A DNA stretch of 64,000 nt from an uncultured Fidelibacterota bacterium (lineage in GTDB: Bacteria; Fidelibacterota; UBA8477; JABMPR01). Of the stretch, positions 19,410 through 27,973 are shown piece by piece. Positions within the stretch are counted from its first letter, which is position 1. Each line of letters begins with the position of its first letter. Below the pieces are notes generated by a model. The model was not told the origin of the DNA. It worked only from the letters and a program-made list of their open reading frames with translations, and searched no databases. A program made the translations under genes and the position numbers. The stretch spans positions 52,598-116,597 of the forward strand of contig CALBFA010000072.1 of the NCBI GenBank assembly GCA_937888365.1, given 5' to 3'.

Positions 19410-20609
19410 TTATTGTTTATATCGAAGTGCTTCGACAGGTTCCATTAATGCGGCTTTTTGTGCTGGGTAGCGTACGGCAAAATAGACTAAAACGCCGGCT
19501 ACCATATTTGAAAGAAATACTTCGAATGTCGTTATTTTAACCGGAAGATACGGAATAAAATAGATACTAGATGGTAATGATATGAGATGATAATTGGTCT
19601 GTGCCCATACAAATCCAACACCGAGAAGTGTGCCTATAAGCATGCCGATACTGGCAATAATAAGACCCTGCTTTTGAAATATATCCTTTATTTGTGAGGT
19701 ACTGGCACCCATTACGCGCAATATACCAATTTGATTCGTTTTCTCTAGAACCAACATAATAAGTGAACCAGCGATATTGAAAACAGCGACAAGAATAATA
19801 AGATTAAGTCCAAAAAAGCTCGCCCATTTTTCCATTTTCATGGCAGAATATAAAGTTTGATTCTCTTCGATCCATGTTACGAATTTCATATCTGAATACG
19901 CTTCTGAAATTTTTTCTACCCATTGCTTCGGATTTTGATTTTTTCGCAAATGCACGGACATTGTAACAGGGATATTGCTATTTCTAAAAAGCCGTAGTGC
20001 TTCACCGTACGAGATGACGGCTAAAGTCTTGTCATAATCAAAAATATTGGCTTTAAAGAGACCTGTGATTAAAAAATGACGTTGTGGAAATTTTACGCGC
20101 CCCATTTCATAATCCAATGGGCTAAGGACTTTTACCGTATCACCTATGGAAAGTAATAATTTTTCGGACAATGCCCTGCCAATAACGATTCCAGGCAATC
20201 CCCCATTAATTCTGCCGAGAGAACCGTCACCAATAAATTGCATAATGTCATCATTTAATTTGTGTGGCCATTGCGTTAAATCTACCCCTCGCACCTGCAC
20301 GACGGAATTATCATCTTTATTTTGTATGATGGCTCTTCGCTTAATGGTTCGATATGAATCTTGGACTCCCGGGGCGGAATTAAAGCTTTTAATAGCAGCA
20401 ATATTTTCGATGGAATAATCGGGGCTAAATATTTTGAGGCGTTCGGTTACAGCTGATTCAAAACCGTTTAGAATAGACATCGCAATGATTATAGCTGCGA
20501 TCCCAAGGCCAATCCCCATGACAGAAACAGCAGAAACCAATGAAATAATGCGATTATTCTTTTTCGCTTTTAAATATCGTAGCGCCATTAATGAAGCGAA
20601 TCTAGACAT
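19410..20609 (-). CDS. lolE: LolC/LolE-family lipoprotein-releasing permease (second copy)
   Basis: The 399-residue permease has an N-terminal membrane segment (about 20-50), a periplasmic MacB-type domain (about 55-240) and three C-terminal membrane segments of the FtsX domain, with the family motif GILRVMGAS followed by I..IF. The ATG at 20609 shares one base with the upstream TGA (TGATG), indicating coupling. A TTG just before it is less likely. With the neighbouring paralogue and LolD it should form a CDE-type complex. The C/E assignment is arbitrary: the two copies are similar in layout. Confidence 0.9.
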   Translation of the reverse strand: MSRFASLMALRYLKAKKNNRIISLVSAVSVMGIGLGIAAIIIAMSILNGFESAVTERLKIFSPDYSIENIAAIKSFNSAPGVQDSYRTIKRRAIIQNKDDNSVVQVRGVDLTQWPHKLNDDIMQFIGDGSLGRINGGLPGIVIGRALSEKLLLSIGDTVKVLSPLDYEMGRVKFPQRHFLITGLFKANIFDYDKTLAVISYGEALRLFRNSNIPVTMSVHLRKNQNPKQWVEKISEAYSDMKFVTWIEENQTLYSAMKMEKWASFFGLNLIILVAVFNIAGSLIMLVLEKTNQIGILRVMGASTSQIKDIFQKQGLIIASIGMLIGTLLGVGFVWAQTNYHLISLPSSIYFIPYLPVKITTFEVFLSNMVAGVLVYFAVRYPAQKAALMEPVEALRYKQ

Positions 20610-21808
20610 CAATCTGACCTTAAAGAATTGGAGGGCAATACGTTGCTCGCGCCCAAAGCGGGAAATAAAGTTGCGATTAATGAGATAAAAAGAGTCGAAA
20701 TGATGACGATTAAAATATCACTCCATTCGATAATCATAGGGACAGATGACATGAAATAGATGTCGCTTGGTAATGGAATAAAGTGAAAATTATTTTGTAA
20801 CAATGAAATCAGCAGAGCCAAGGAAATGCCAAGTATAACACCAACGCCACTTACAAATATTCCTTCGGCGCTGAATATTTTTATGACCGTGAGACGATTG
20901 GCGCCTAATGCTTTTAACAATCCAATTTGCTGGCGTTTTTCCATGACAATGAGAAATAATGTTGATGTGATATTAAAAATAGCGACGCATAAAATAAGAC
21001 CAATAATCGAAATGATAGGCACTTGCTGCGTGTTAATCCAAGCATAAAGCGTTTGATGACGTTCTTTCCACGATAATGCCATTTGAGAAAATGGAATCAT
21101 TTGCTCAACATGTGTCATCACATCTGATAAAGATGATTCGTTTTCTAGGAATATCATAAACTCTTTTGGTTTTGTACGATCAAATCCTAAGACCGCCAAT
21201 ACACTTTCGTCACATGAATAAATGTAGGCCTTGTCATAATCACTCATTCCGCTGCTATAAATGCCGCCAATTGGGAAAGATAATATCTCCGGATTTGAAT
21301 AATTTTTATCAAATTTCATAATTTGCAGAGGTTCATTGAGTTCCACATCCAAAGCAAGGGACAATTGTTCTCCAATGATTAAGCCGTCAATATTATCTGT
21401 ATCATTCGTTTGCATATTGTTTGATATTGATGTTAATCTAGCAAGCGTTTCCTTTGGAACCCATTCGAATACAACGCCTTCTGTCATCGATTTGCTTTTT
21501 AAAATAAGCTCATTTCTAAAAACAGGTGTTATGGATTTTACACCCTCTACACTTAAAATAGATTGAATCAATTCATTGGACAACGTTGCATCAGAATCAT
21601 AAAGTTCTGTCACACGGATATGAGAATCAAAACCTATAATTTTTTGGGTTACTTCCGCTTTAAACCCACGCAACACGGCAAAGGCTAACATTAAAGACAA
21701 GACGCCCAAAGCGATGCCTGCGATGGTGATTTTTGTGATAAAATTTATAAAGGGAACATCATGTTTTTCAAAAACATAACGTTGGGCCAGATAAGAATAT
21801 ATTTTCAC
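20609..21808 (-). CDS. lolC: LolC/LolE-family lipoprotein-releasing permease (first copy)
   Basis: The 399-residue protein has the same architecture as the next gene: one N-terminal membrane segment with ITIAGIALGVLSLMLAFAVL (about 28-47), a large periplasmic domain, then three FtsX-type membrane segments with the motif QIGLLKALGAN. The GTG start at 21808 is 2 nt after the lysS stop. The neighbouring order is lysS-lolC-lolE-lolD. It probably forms a heterodimer with its neighbour to extract outer-membrane lipoproteins, although LolF-type homodimers exist elsewhere. Confidence 0.9.
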   Translation of the reverse strand: MKIYSYLAQRYVFEKHDVPFINFITKITIAGIALGVLSLMLAFAVLRGFKAEVTQKIIGFDSHIRVTELYDSDATLSNELIQSILSVEGVKSITPVFRNELILKSKSMTEGVVFEWVPKETLARLTSISNNMQTNDTDNIDGLIIGEQLSLALDVELNEPLQIMKFDKNYSNPEILSFPIGGIYSSGMSDYDKAYIYSCDESVLAVLGFDRTKPKEFMIFLENESSLSDVMTHVEQMIPFSQMALSWKERHQTLYAWINTQQVPIISIIGLILCVAIFNITSTLFLIVMEKRQQIGLLKALGANRLTVIKIFSAEGIFVSGVGVILGISLALLISLLQNNFHFIPLPSDIYFMSSVPMIIEWSDILIVIISTLFISLIATLFPALGASNVLPSNSLRSD

Positions 21809-21810
21809 TC

Positions 21811-23304
21811 TTATTGAATATTTTCCGGTCTCATTTGTGGAAATAGCAAAACATCTCGTATGGATTGATTCTCAGTCAGCAACATAATTAGCCTATCCAG
21901 TCCCATACCGACACCACCTGTAGGTGGCATTCCGAATTCGATAGCTTGTAAAAAGTCCTCGTCAACGACTTGCGCTTCCTCGTCGCCAGCGGCTCTGAGT
22001 TTTGCTTGTGCTTCGAGTCGATTTCGTTGATCAATGGGGTCGTTTAATTCGGAAAATGCGTTTGCGAACTCGTTGCCAGCAATAAAAAGCTCGAAACGTT
22101 CGACGAATGTTCCGTCTGAATCGCGTTTAATTTTTGCGAGGGGTGATATTGCTTTTGGATACTCCGTTACGAATGTTGGTTCAATAAGATGAGGTTCCAC
22201 AAATTCGTCGAACAAGGTATCTAAAAGTTGGCCGTAATTAGCTTCGCTTTCAAATTTTACATGATGTTCATTGAGATATTTCATCATCTCATTTTCCGTA
22301 GCAACGGATAAATCAAGACCCGTGTATTTTGAGACAAGCTCTTGCATGGTTGCACGATGGAAAGGTTTTGAAAGATCAATTTCATGACCATTATAGGTAA
22401 ATACTTGCTGGTTTAAATGCGTTGCGAGTGTGTGGAAAAGTTCCTCGACAAAATCCATCATATAAAAATAATCGACGTACGCTTCGTACCATTCGATGGC
22501 TGTAAATTCCGGATTATGGGTCCGATCCATGCCTTCGTTGCGAAAATTCCGAGAAAATTCGAATACTTTTTCAAATCCACCCACGATGAGTCGTTTAAGA
22601 TAGAGTTCGTCGGCGATGCGGAGATATAACGGTATATCTAAGGCATTGTGATGCGTTGTAAACGGTCTTGCAGAAGCGCCACCATAGATAGGTTGCAAAA
22701 TCGGTGTCTCAACTTCTAAATAGCCTTTTTCATCAAAATAATGGCGGATGGCTTTATAAATACTGGCTCTTTTAACAAACGTTGCTTTGACTTCTGGATT
22801 GACGATTAAATCAAGATAACGTTTGCGATAGCGTTGCTCTTTATCTTCAAATCCGTCAAAATGATGTCCTTCTTTTTCTTTTGTATTAGGTAAAGGACGA
22901 ACGTTTTTGCTAAGCAGTTCAAGAGACTTCGCTTTAATTGTTTTTTCACCAACACGCGTTTCCATAAGCACGCCTGTTACGCCTATGATATCGCCTAAAT
23001 CCAATAATTTGAATAAATTATAAGTTTCTTCTCCGACATCATTTTTAGAAATATACATTTGTATTTTTCCACTACCATCGACAAAGTGGGCAAAGCTTGC
23101 CTTCCCCATGACACGAATATTTAATAGACGACCCGCCATAGTAATAGAGGTTTCATCGCGCAATGCATCGAAATTAGCCAATGCCAATTCGACGGAGTGG
23201 CTACGATTAAAACTGTATGGAAATGGATTGATTCCCATTTCTTGAATTGTATGAATTTTCTCTTTTCTTAATTTTATAATTTCGCCAAGTGTATTTTCAC
23301 TCAT
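21811..23304 (-). CDS. lysS: Lysyl-tRNA synthetase, class II
   Basis: The 497-residue enzyme has an N-terminal OB-fold anticodon-binding domain (about 50-160) and a class II catalytic core with FRNEGMDRTHNPEFT, NEFANAFSELNDP and the motif 3 stretch GVGMGLDRLIML near the C-terminus. These identify LysRS-II rather than AspRS or AsnRS. It charges tRNA-Lys in the cytoplasm. It starts at the ATG at 23304, six nt after the prfB stop, an arrangement also known in E. coli (prfB-lysS). Confidence 0.97.
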   Translation of the reverse strand: MSENTLGEIIKLRKEKIHTIQEMGINPFPYSFNRSHSVELALANFDALRDETSITMAGRLLNIRVMGKASFAHFVDGSGKIQMYISKNDVGEETYNLFKLLDLGDIIGVTGVLMETRVGEKTIKAKSLELLSKNVRPLPNTKEKEGHHFDGFEDKEQRYRKRYLDLIVNPEVKATFVKRASIYKAIRHYFDEKGYLEVETPILQPIYGGASARPFTTHHNALDIPLYLRIADELYLKRLIVGGFEKVFEFSRNFRNEGMDRTHNPEFTAIEWYEAYVDYFYMMDFVEELFHTLATHLNQQVFTYNGHEIDLSKPFHRATMQELVSKYTGLDLSVATENEMMKYLNEHHVKFESEANYGQLLDTLFDEFVEPHLIEPTFVTEYPKAISPLAKIKRDSDGTFVERFELFIAGNEFANAFSELNDPIDQRNRLEAQAKLRAAGDEEAQVVDEDFLQAIEFGMPPTGGVGMGLDRLIMLLTENQSIRDVLLFPQMRPENIQ

Positions 23305-23310
23305 AATCGA

Positions 23311-24412
23311 TTACATTCCTATTTTACTTAATAAATATGCTTTAATAAAGCTGTCGATATCACCATCCATTACAGCCTGAATATTAGTATTTTCTGATTT
23401 TGTTCGATGATCTTTCACCATGGTATAAGGTTGGAAAACGTAACTTCGAATTTGATTCCCCCACCCGATTTCTGTTTTACCTGATGAATGCTCATCCATT
23501 TTAGCTTGTTCTTTTTCTTGCTCTAATTTATAAAGTTGTGCCTTCAGCATCTTCATGGCTGTTTCTTTATTTTTATGCTGCGAACGTTGATTTTGACATT
23601 GAACCACCACGCCAGTCGGTAAATGCGTCAAGCGAACGGCACTATCCGTTTTATTAACGTGTTGGCCACCTGCTCCACTGGCGCGATAGGTATCAACGCG
23701 TAAATCACTGGGTTCGATGGTAATTTCAATTTCTTTATCATAAAGAGGATAGACAAATACAGAGGCGAATGAAGTATGTCGTCGCGATTGGCTATCAAAT
23801 GGACTAATGCGAACAAGGCGGTGAATGCCATTTTCAGAACGTAAATATCCATAAGCAAAATCACCCTTAACTTCGATAGTAACGTCTTTAATTCCGGCTT
23901 CGTCGCCTAATTGGTAGTCTATAATTGTTGTTTTAAAACCTTTGCGCTCGAACCATCGGCCGTACATACGATAAAGCATTTCTGCCCAATCTTGACTTTC
24001 GGTTCCACCTGCGCCTGGATGAATGGTAATGACGGCATCACTTTTATCATCATTACCATTAAGTAATTGCTTTAATTCATAGTCATCCAGTACTTTAGCA
24101 AATTCATTTACAGCTTGTTTGATGTCTTTTTCGAGGGTCTCATCATTCTCTTCTTGGGCTAATTGAAGTAATATTTCAACATTTTCTTCTGCATCAATCA
24201 CGGACTTCCAAGATGCAACTTGCGCTTCCTGAATATTAATTTCCTTCAGAATCGATTGAGCAGTTGCCGTATCGTTCCAAAAGTCACTTTCTATTGTTTT
24301 TGATTTTAAATGCGTGAGTTTTTCTGCTATACTTGAAAAGTCAAAGATGCCCCCGTAATGCGTCAAGACGCGGGGTTATTTTACTTAATTCATCTTTTAT
24401 TTCATCAAACAT
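23311..24412 (-). CDS. prfB: Peptide chain release factor 2, expressed by programmed +1 frameshift
   Basis: RF2 is encoded in two frames. The zero frame starts at the ATG at 24412 (AGGAG ribosome-binding site), reads 23 codons (MFDEIKDELSKITPRLDALR...) and meets an in-frame TGA at 24343-24341. A +1 shift on CTT joins the main frame at Asp24, giving 366 residues. Downstream features are the RF2 stop-reading tripeptide SPF (about 203-205) and GGQ (about 248-250) for peptide release at UGA and UAA. An apparent ATG at 24366 in the main frame is not the real start. prfB leads the prfB-lysS-lol run. Confidence 0.96.
24340..24355 (-). promoter_or_regulatory. prfB autoregulatory +1 frameshift site
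   Basis: On the minus strand this reads CGGGGGCATCTTTGAC. The slippery CTT-TGA-C is identical to the classical prfB site, and a GGGGG Shine-Dalgarno-like stretch sits three nt before CTT, as in the E. coli AGGGGGTATCTTTGAC. When RF2 is scarce, slow termination at UGA lets the ribosome slip into the RF2 frame, so RF2 controls its own level. Confidence 0.95.
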
Positions 24413-24433
24413 ATAAGCTCCTTATTTGGCGGC

Positions 24434-24461
24434 AATATAATCCAGTCATATTCGCTTGCAA
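24434..24461 (-). promoter_or_regulatory. Putative prfB promoter
   Basis: Minus-strand TTGCAA (24456-24461) and TATATT (24434-24439) are separated by 16 bp and lie about 22 bp before the prfB ATG. A GC-rich discriminator (GCCGCC) follows. Its position downstream of the glnA terminator supports an independent start for prfB. The call rests on motif matching only. Confidence 0.5.
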
Positions 24462-24534
24462 TCTTATAGGCATTGCATTTACAGAAATATTATTCATTTA
24501 GCTATCAATAAGAATATTAGATTTTAAAAATCTA

Positions 24535-24561
24535 AAAAGGGTTCTATGCGAGAACCCTTTT
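24535..24561 (-). terminator. Rho-independent terminator of glnA
   Basis: AAAAGGGTTCT (24535-24545) and AGAACCCTTTT (24551-24561) form an 11-bp stem with a 5-nt loop. On the minus strand it is followed by further T-rich sequence. It lies 26 bp beyond the glnA stop (24587) and separates lrp-glnA from prfB. Confidence 0.88.
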
Positions 24562-24586
24562 ATATAAAATCACGCGTTTTGTAATT

Positions 24587-25918
24587 TTAAAGAATATTCA
24601 AATATTTATCAATTTCCCATTGGCTTACTTGCATCGAATACTCTTCCCATTCTTTCATTTTTGCAAATTTGAAACGTGTCCACAAATCATTCCCGAGGGT
24701 TTCTTTAAGCATTTCATTGGTTTCGAGCTCATTAAGAGCTTCGCGTAAAGACGCAGGTAATGTTTCGATTGATTGGTTTCTTCTCTCCTCTTCAGAAATG
24801 TCGAATATGTTTGTTTCATTATTAGGTGTCGGCGGTTTCATTTGTTTTTCAACCCCATCGAGGCCCGCGGCAGCCATCACCGCTAAAGCTAAGTAAGGAT
24901 TCGATGAAGGATCCGGCGACCGCAATTCGCATCGTACGGATTTTTCACGACCGAGTGTAAACATGGGTACACGAATGAGTGCCGAGCGATTTTTTGTTGC
25001 CCAACTTAAATAGACAGGTGCTTCATACCCAATGACAAGTCGTTTATAGGAGTTTACGGTTGGATTTAAAACGGCTGTCATTGCCCGAGCATGATGTAAT
25101 AAACCAGCGATCCAATGTTTCCCTATCATAGATAAATGATCGTCGCTATTTCCATCATAAAATAGATTTGTATCATCTTTCCATAGACTTTGATGCGTAT
25201 GCATTCCAGAGCCGTTTATACCTGCAATTGGTTTTGGCATAAAAGAAGCTTTTAATCCATATTTTTGGGCAATCGCTTTGACGACAAATTTGAATGTCAT
25301 AGCATTATCTGCTACGATTAAAGCGTCATTATATTTTGTGGCAATTTCGTGCTGACCTGTGGCAACTTCATGATGAAGTGCCTCAACATCCATATTCATT
25401 TGTTGCAATGCTTCGGCCATTTCTTGTCGGATTACAATTCCAGAGTCCGTGCTTTGATCAAAATACCCTGCATGATCATAAGGTAGAGGTTTGAGATCAC
25501 CATTATCATTTTTAAATAGGAAGAATTCCAATTCCACACCGACTTTCATGGAATAACCTTTTTCTTTAAACAGCTCCATTTGCCTTTTAAGGACGGTTCG
25601 AGGTGCGCCAGGAAATGGATTTCCATCAGGCAAAAAGACATCACAAATAATACGAGCTGTGGGAAACTGTGTACCTTTTGTCCATGGAAGAACAGCATAA
25701 GTCGAGAGATCGGGTTTTAAATACATATCAGATTCAGAGATTCGAGTAAAACCTTCAATCGAAGAGCCATCAAACCAAATATTGTCTTCGATTACATGCA
25801 CTAAATGATTAACCGGTATTGTCACCGCTTTCACTTGTCCCATTAAATCGGTGAACTGCAAATCTATAAATTTTATTTTGTGTTCTACGTTTAACTCAAG
25901 AACTTTCGATTTATCCAT
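24587..25918 (-). CDS. glnA: Glutamine synthetase type I (alpha-like)
   Basis: The 443-residue enzyme makes glutamine from glutamate, ammonia and ATP. Conserved parts seen are WFDGSSIEGF (48-57), the ATP/glutamate region INGSGMHTHQSLW and VIGYEAPVYLSW. The length and the region TNIFDISEEERR, with no ~25-residue insertion and no tyrosine at the adenylylation position, fit GSI-alpha rather than adenylylated GSI-beta. Control is therefore likely by feedback and transcription. It lies 14 bp behind an Lrp-type regulator gene and ends at a strong terminator, so the pair forms its own unit. Confidence 0.95.
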   Translation of the reverse strand: MDKSKVLELNVEHKIKFIDLQFTDLMGQVKAVTIPVNHLVHVIEDNIWFDGSSIEGFTRISESDMYLKPDLSTYAVLPWTKGTQFPTARIICDVFLPDGNPFPGAPRTVLKRQMELFKEKGYSMKVGVELEFFLFKNDNGDLKPLPYDHAGYFDQSTDSGIVIRQEMAEALQQMNMDVEALHHEVATGQHEIATKYNDALIVADNAMTFKFVVKAIAQKYGLKASFMPKPIAGINGSGMHTHQSLWKDDTNLFYDGNSDDHLSMIGKHWIAGLLHHARAMTAVLNPTVNSYKRLVIGYEAPVYLSWATKNRSALIRVPMFTLGREKSVRCELRSPDPSSNPYLALAVMAAAGLDGVEKQMKPPTPNNETNIFDISEEERRNQSIETLPASLREALNELETNEMLKETLGNDLWTRFKFAKMKEWEEYSMQVSQWEIDKYLNIL

Positions 25919-25932
25919 TGAGGATATTCCTT

Positions 25933-26409
25933 CTAATTATTGGTGATATTATCTATAGGTATGCGACTTGTTTCTTTATAAGTCGATAAAACGATGCTCG
26001 TTTGTGTACTATTGACGCCAGGCCAATTCTGTATTTCAGAAAGTAACGCTTCGAGATGGCTTGTCGTCGCAACTTTGATTTTTAAAATATGCGAACCAAC
26101 ACCTGTAATTGAATGGCATTCTAGAATATTCGCGCGTTCATTTACGTGTTGAATTAAATTTTTGTAGGCCATTGAAGTCAATGAGTTTACGATTACAAAA
26201 GCTATAACGTGTAAACCTAACGCTTTGTCATCCAATACCGCAGCGTATTCTTTGATGACATTCTCTTTTTCCAAACGTCTTAAACGTTCACTCACTGCCG
26301 GTAAACTTAAAGATGTGAGTTTTGCCAGTTCTTGCCGTTGAATACGTCCACGATTCTGAACGGCGTCAAGTATTAATAAATCAATTGAGTCCAATTTGAA
26401 TTCTTTCAT
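25933..26409 (-). CDS. Lrp/AsnC-family transcriptional regulator
   Basis: The protein of about 158 residues has an N-terminal winged helix-turn-helix (LDAVQNRGRIQRQELAKLTS, then SLPAVSERLRRLE) and a C-terminal RAM/AsnC ligand-binding domain with ITGVGSHILKIKV. Lrp-family proteins sense amino acids and control nitrogen genes. The tandem with glnA suggests it regulates itself and glnA. I prefer the ATG at 26409. A TTG at 26415 in frame is possible. Neither has a strong ribosome-binding site, so the mRNA may be leaderless. AT-rich palindromes lie directly upstream. Confidence 0.9.
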   Translation of the reverse strand: MKEFKLDSIDLLILDAVQNRGRIQRQELAKLTSLSLPAVSERLRRLEKENVIKEYAAVLDDKALGLHVIAFVIVNSLTSMAYKNLIQHVNERANILECHSITGVGSHILKIKVATTSHLEALLSEIQNWPGVNSTQTSIVLSTYKETSRIPIDNITNN

Positions 26410-26415
26410 GGGCAA

Positions 26416-26466
26416 ATACTAATTAATTTAAGTATAGACGCAAGTATTAATTAATTATTAAGGTAC
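26416..26466. promoter_or_regulatory. Palindromic AT-rich sites upstream of the lrp-family gene
   Basis: ATACT (26416-26420) and AGTAT (26431-26435) flank an AATTAATTTA core, making a near-perfect 20-bp palindrome. A related element with TTAATTAATT, bounded by AGTA and TACT, follows at about 26443-26466. Lrp-family proteins bind AT-rich palindromes and commonly repress their own gene, so these are candidate operators. Binding is inferred, not shown. Confidence 0.45.
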
Positions 26467-26476
26467 TACACCAATA

Positions 26477-26977
26477 TTACTTAGTAAATATTAATGATAA
26501 GTTATAGAATGTTGTCGTTAATTGTAAGGCAATGGAAATAATAACTGTTGAGCTACTAACCATACGCCATAGAGAGCTTTTTACAATGATTGTATCTTCA
26601 GGATAGATTTTGGGAATGATGCTTGCATCCCCCGTTTCAAGAAATTCTTCGATATTAACCGTAAGTATTTTCTCTTCACCATTTTGGGGTGCGTTTCGAA
26701 TGACTTGAACTTTTGAGAGTCTCGACATGCTCGTTGGACCACCAGCGTGACTTATAATTTCAATCAAATCCGATTCGCTGGGAACTAAGATAACGCCGGG
26801 ATTTTTTACTTCTCCCCATAGGCGAATTTTCATCATAAGTTGACCTGTTTCTTGATCGATAATATAGCGCGCTTGGCCATTTTCAGTATCGTTTTGAATT
26901 TCGGGATTCGCGTAAATCGTACTCGATAAGAAAAATAAAGTCATGATTAAAAAAGAGTTAAGTAATTTAATTTTCAT
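26477..26977 (-). CDS. SLBB-domain secreted/membrane protein
   Basis: The 166-residue protein has a signal peptide (about 1-23, ending near IYANPE) and an SLBB (soluble ligand binding beta-grasp) domain (about 50-130, with IRLWGEVKNPGVILVPSESD and ISHAGGPT). It ends in a C-terminal hydrophobic segment (about 137-160). SLBB domains occur in Wza-type polysaccharide-export proteins, but the poly-export domain is missing here. It follows the PorV-like gene after 18 bp and ends the tilS-to-slbb run. Its role is unknown; an envelope or export function is inferred from context. Confidence 0.7.
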   Translation of the reverse strand: MKIKLLNSFLIMTLFFLSSTIYANPEIQNDTENGQARYIIDQETGQLMMKIRLWGEVKNPGVILVPSESDLIEIISHAGGPTSMSRLSKVQVIRNAPQNGEEKILTVNIEEFLETGDASIIPKIYPEDTIIVKSSLWRMVSSSTVIISIALQLTTTFYNLSLIFTK

Positions 26978-26995
26978 TTTGATATTTGTCCTGAT

Positions 26996-27973
26996 TTAAA
27001 AGTTATAACTATAAGAGATATTATTATTGTTGGCGTAGTCAAGCATCGAAATAGAATAAAAAAGCTTCGACCGTTTCCAACTTATTTTAAAACCTAAATT
27101 CTTTTCAATTGATCCAAGTCCCACCATTAATGATATTTTATCTGCAAAGCTATATTCAAATCCATATTGCTTGAGTTTCTTACCATTATGATTGTATGAC
27201 ATATACAAATTTATATTTGATTTGATAGCTGGTATTCTCTTTTCCGTCCCAACGTAAAATGCCGTATGTCTTAAAATCGCATCTTGATGCATCGATGTCC
27301 AATAAATGGGCGTATTTAGGATATCACGAACCACAAGACCTAAATTAAGGTTCGTATTATGCGTCATGAATCCGACATCGGATAAATCCATTTTCAATTG
27401 ACTCCCTAGATCCAAACCAATACCATAGGCAATATTTTCATCAATTTGTTTATTTATAATTTTCATGTTTATACCCATTGGTATCGTCGTAGGAATCTTA
27501 AAAAATCGCCATCCCAAATCAAAAACTGTTGAATAGTTTTTTGATAATGTTAAAAATAATGCTTCCTCGCGAGCGGTAAAGGTACCCCATGTATCATTTG
27601 TTGAAATACGAATGGAATCTCGTCGTTCCAACGGCGTTAATTGGGATAAATCGGGTCTAAAATTAATATCACCATATCCAGCGTGAATCAACGTTGCACC
27701 TAGGGAATAGCCTTGTTCAAGGGCGATTCCACTTTCGAGTATAATATTGGTAAACAGGCTACTTTGGTGATTATAACTTAAATGGAGATACTTACCTGAT
27801 TGTCCAGCAGGATTGATAAAACTTGCCCCCATATCGATGATTGAAGCACCATTGCTAAAGTTTAATGCGCGGATATTGCTAGGAGTTGATGCAATGATAA
27901 ACGCATCACCATATTCACCTCCATATATTAACGTCGAAATGAGCAACATTATTGTGCGTAAATAAATTCTCAT
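26996..27973 (-). CDS. porV: PorV/PorQ-like outer-membrane beta-barrel protein
   Basis: The 325-residue protein has a signal peptide (about 1-18), then the N-terminal motif GASFINPAGQSG (about 49-60) seen in PorV/PorQ (UPF0164/FadL-like) barrels. Many alternating hydrophobic strands follow, and it ends with an aromatic residue (SYNF), typical of outer-membrane barrels. In type IX secretion, PorV shuttles cargo to the PorU sortase. Its ATG overlaps the PorU-like stop as ATGA, which strongly supports a PorU-PorV pair. Whether it is PorV or PorQ cannot be settled by eye. Confidence 0.78.
   Translation of the reverse strand: MRIYLRTIMLLISTLIYGGEYGDAFIIASTPSNIRALNFSNGASIIDMGASFINPAGQSGKYLHLSYNHQSSLFTNIILESGIALEQGYSLGATLIHAGYGDINFRPDLSQLTPLERRDSIRISTNDTWGTFTAREEALFLTLSKNYSTVFDLGWRFFKIPTTIPMGINMKIINKQIDENIAYGIGLDLGSQLKMDLSDVGFMTHNTNLNLGLVVRDILNTPIYWTSMHQDAILRHTAFYVGTEKRIPAIKSNINLYMSYNHNGKKLKQYGFEYSFADKISLMVGLGSIEKNLGFKISWKRSKLFYSISMLDYANNNNISYSYNF

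Noticed and set aside
24361..24366. ATG at 24366 as the prfB start (MTHYGG...)
   Set aside because: The upstream leader ORF with ribosome-binding site, and the CTTTGAC frameshift site, show that this ATG is internal and out of the translated path.
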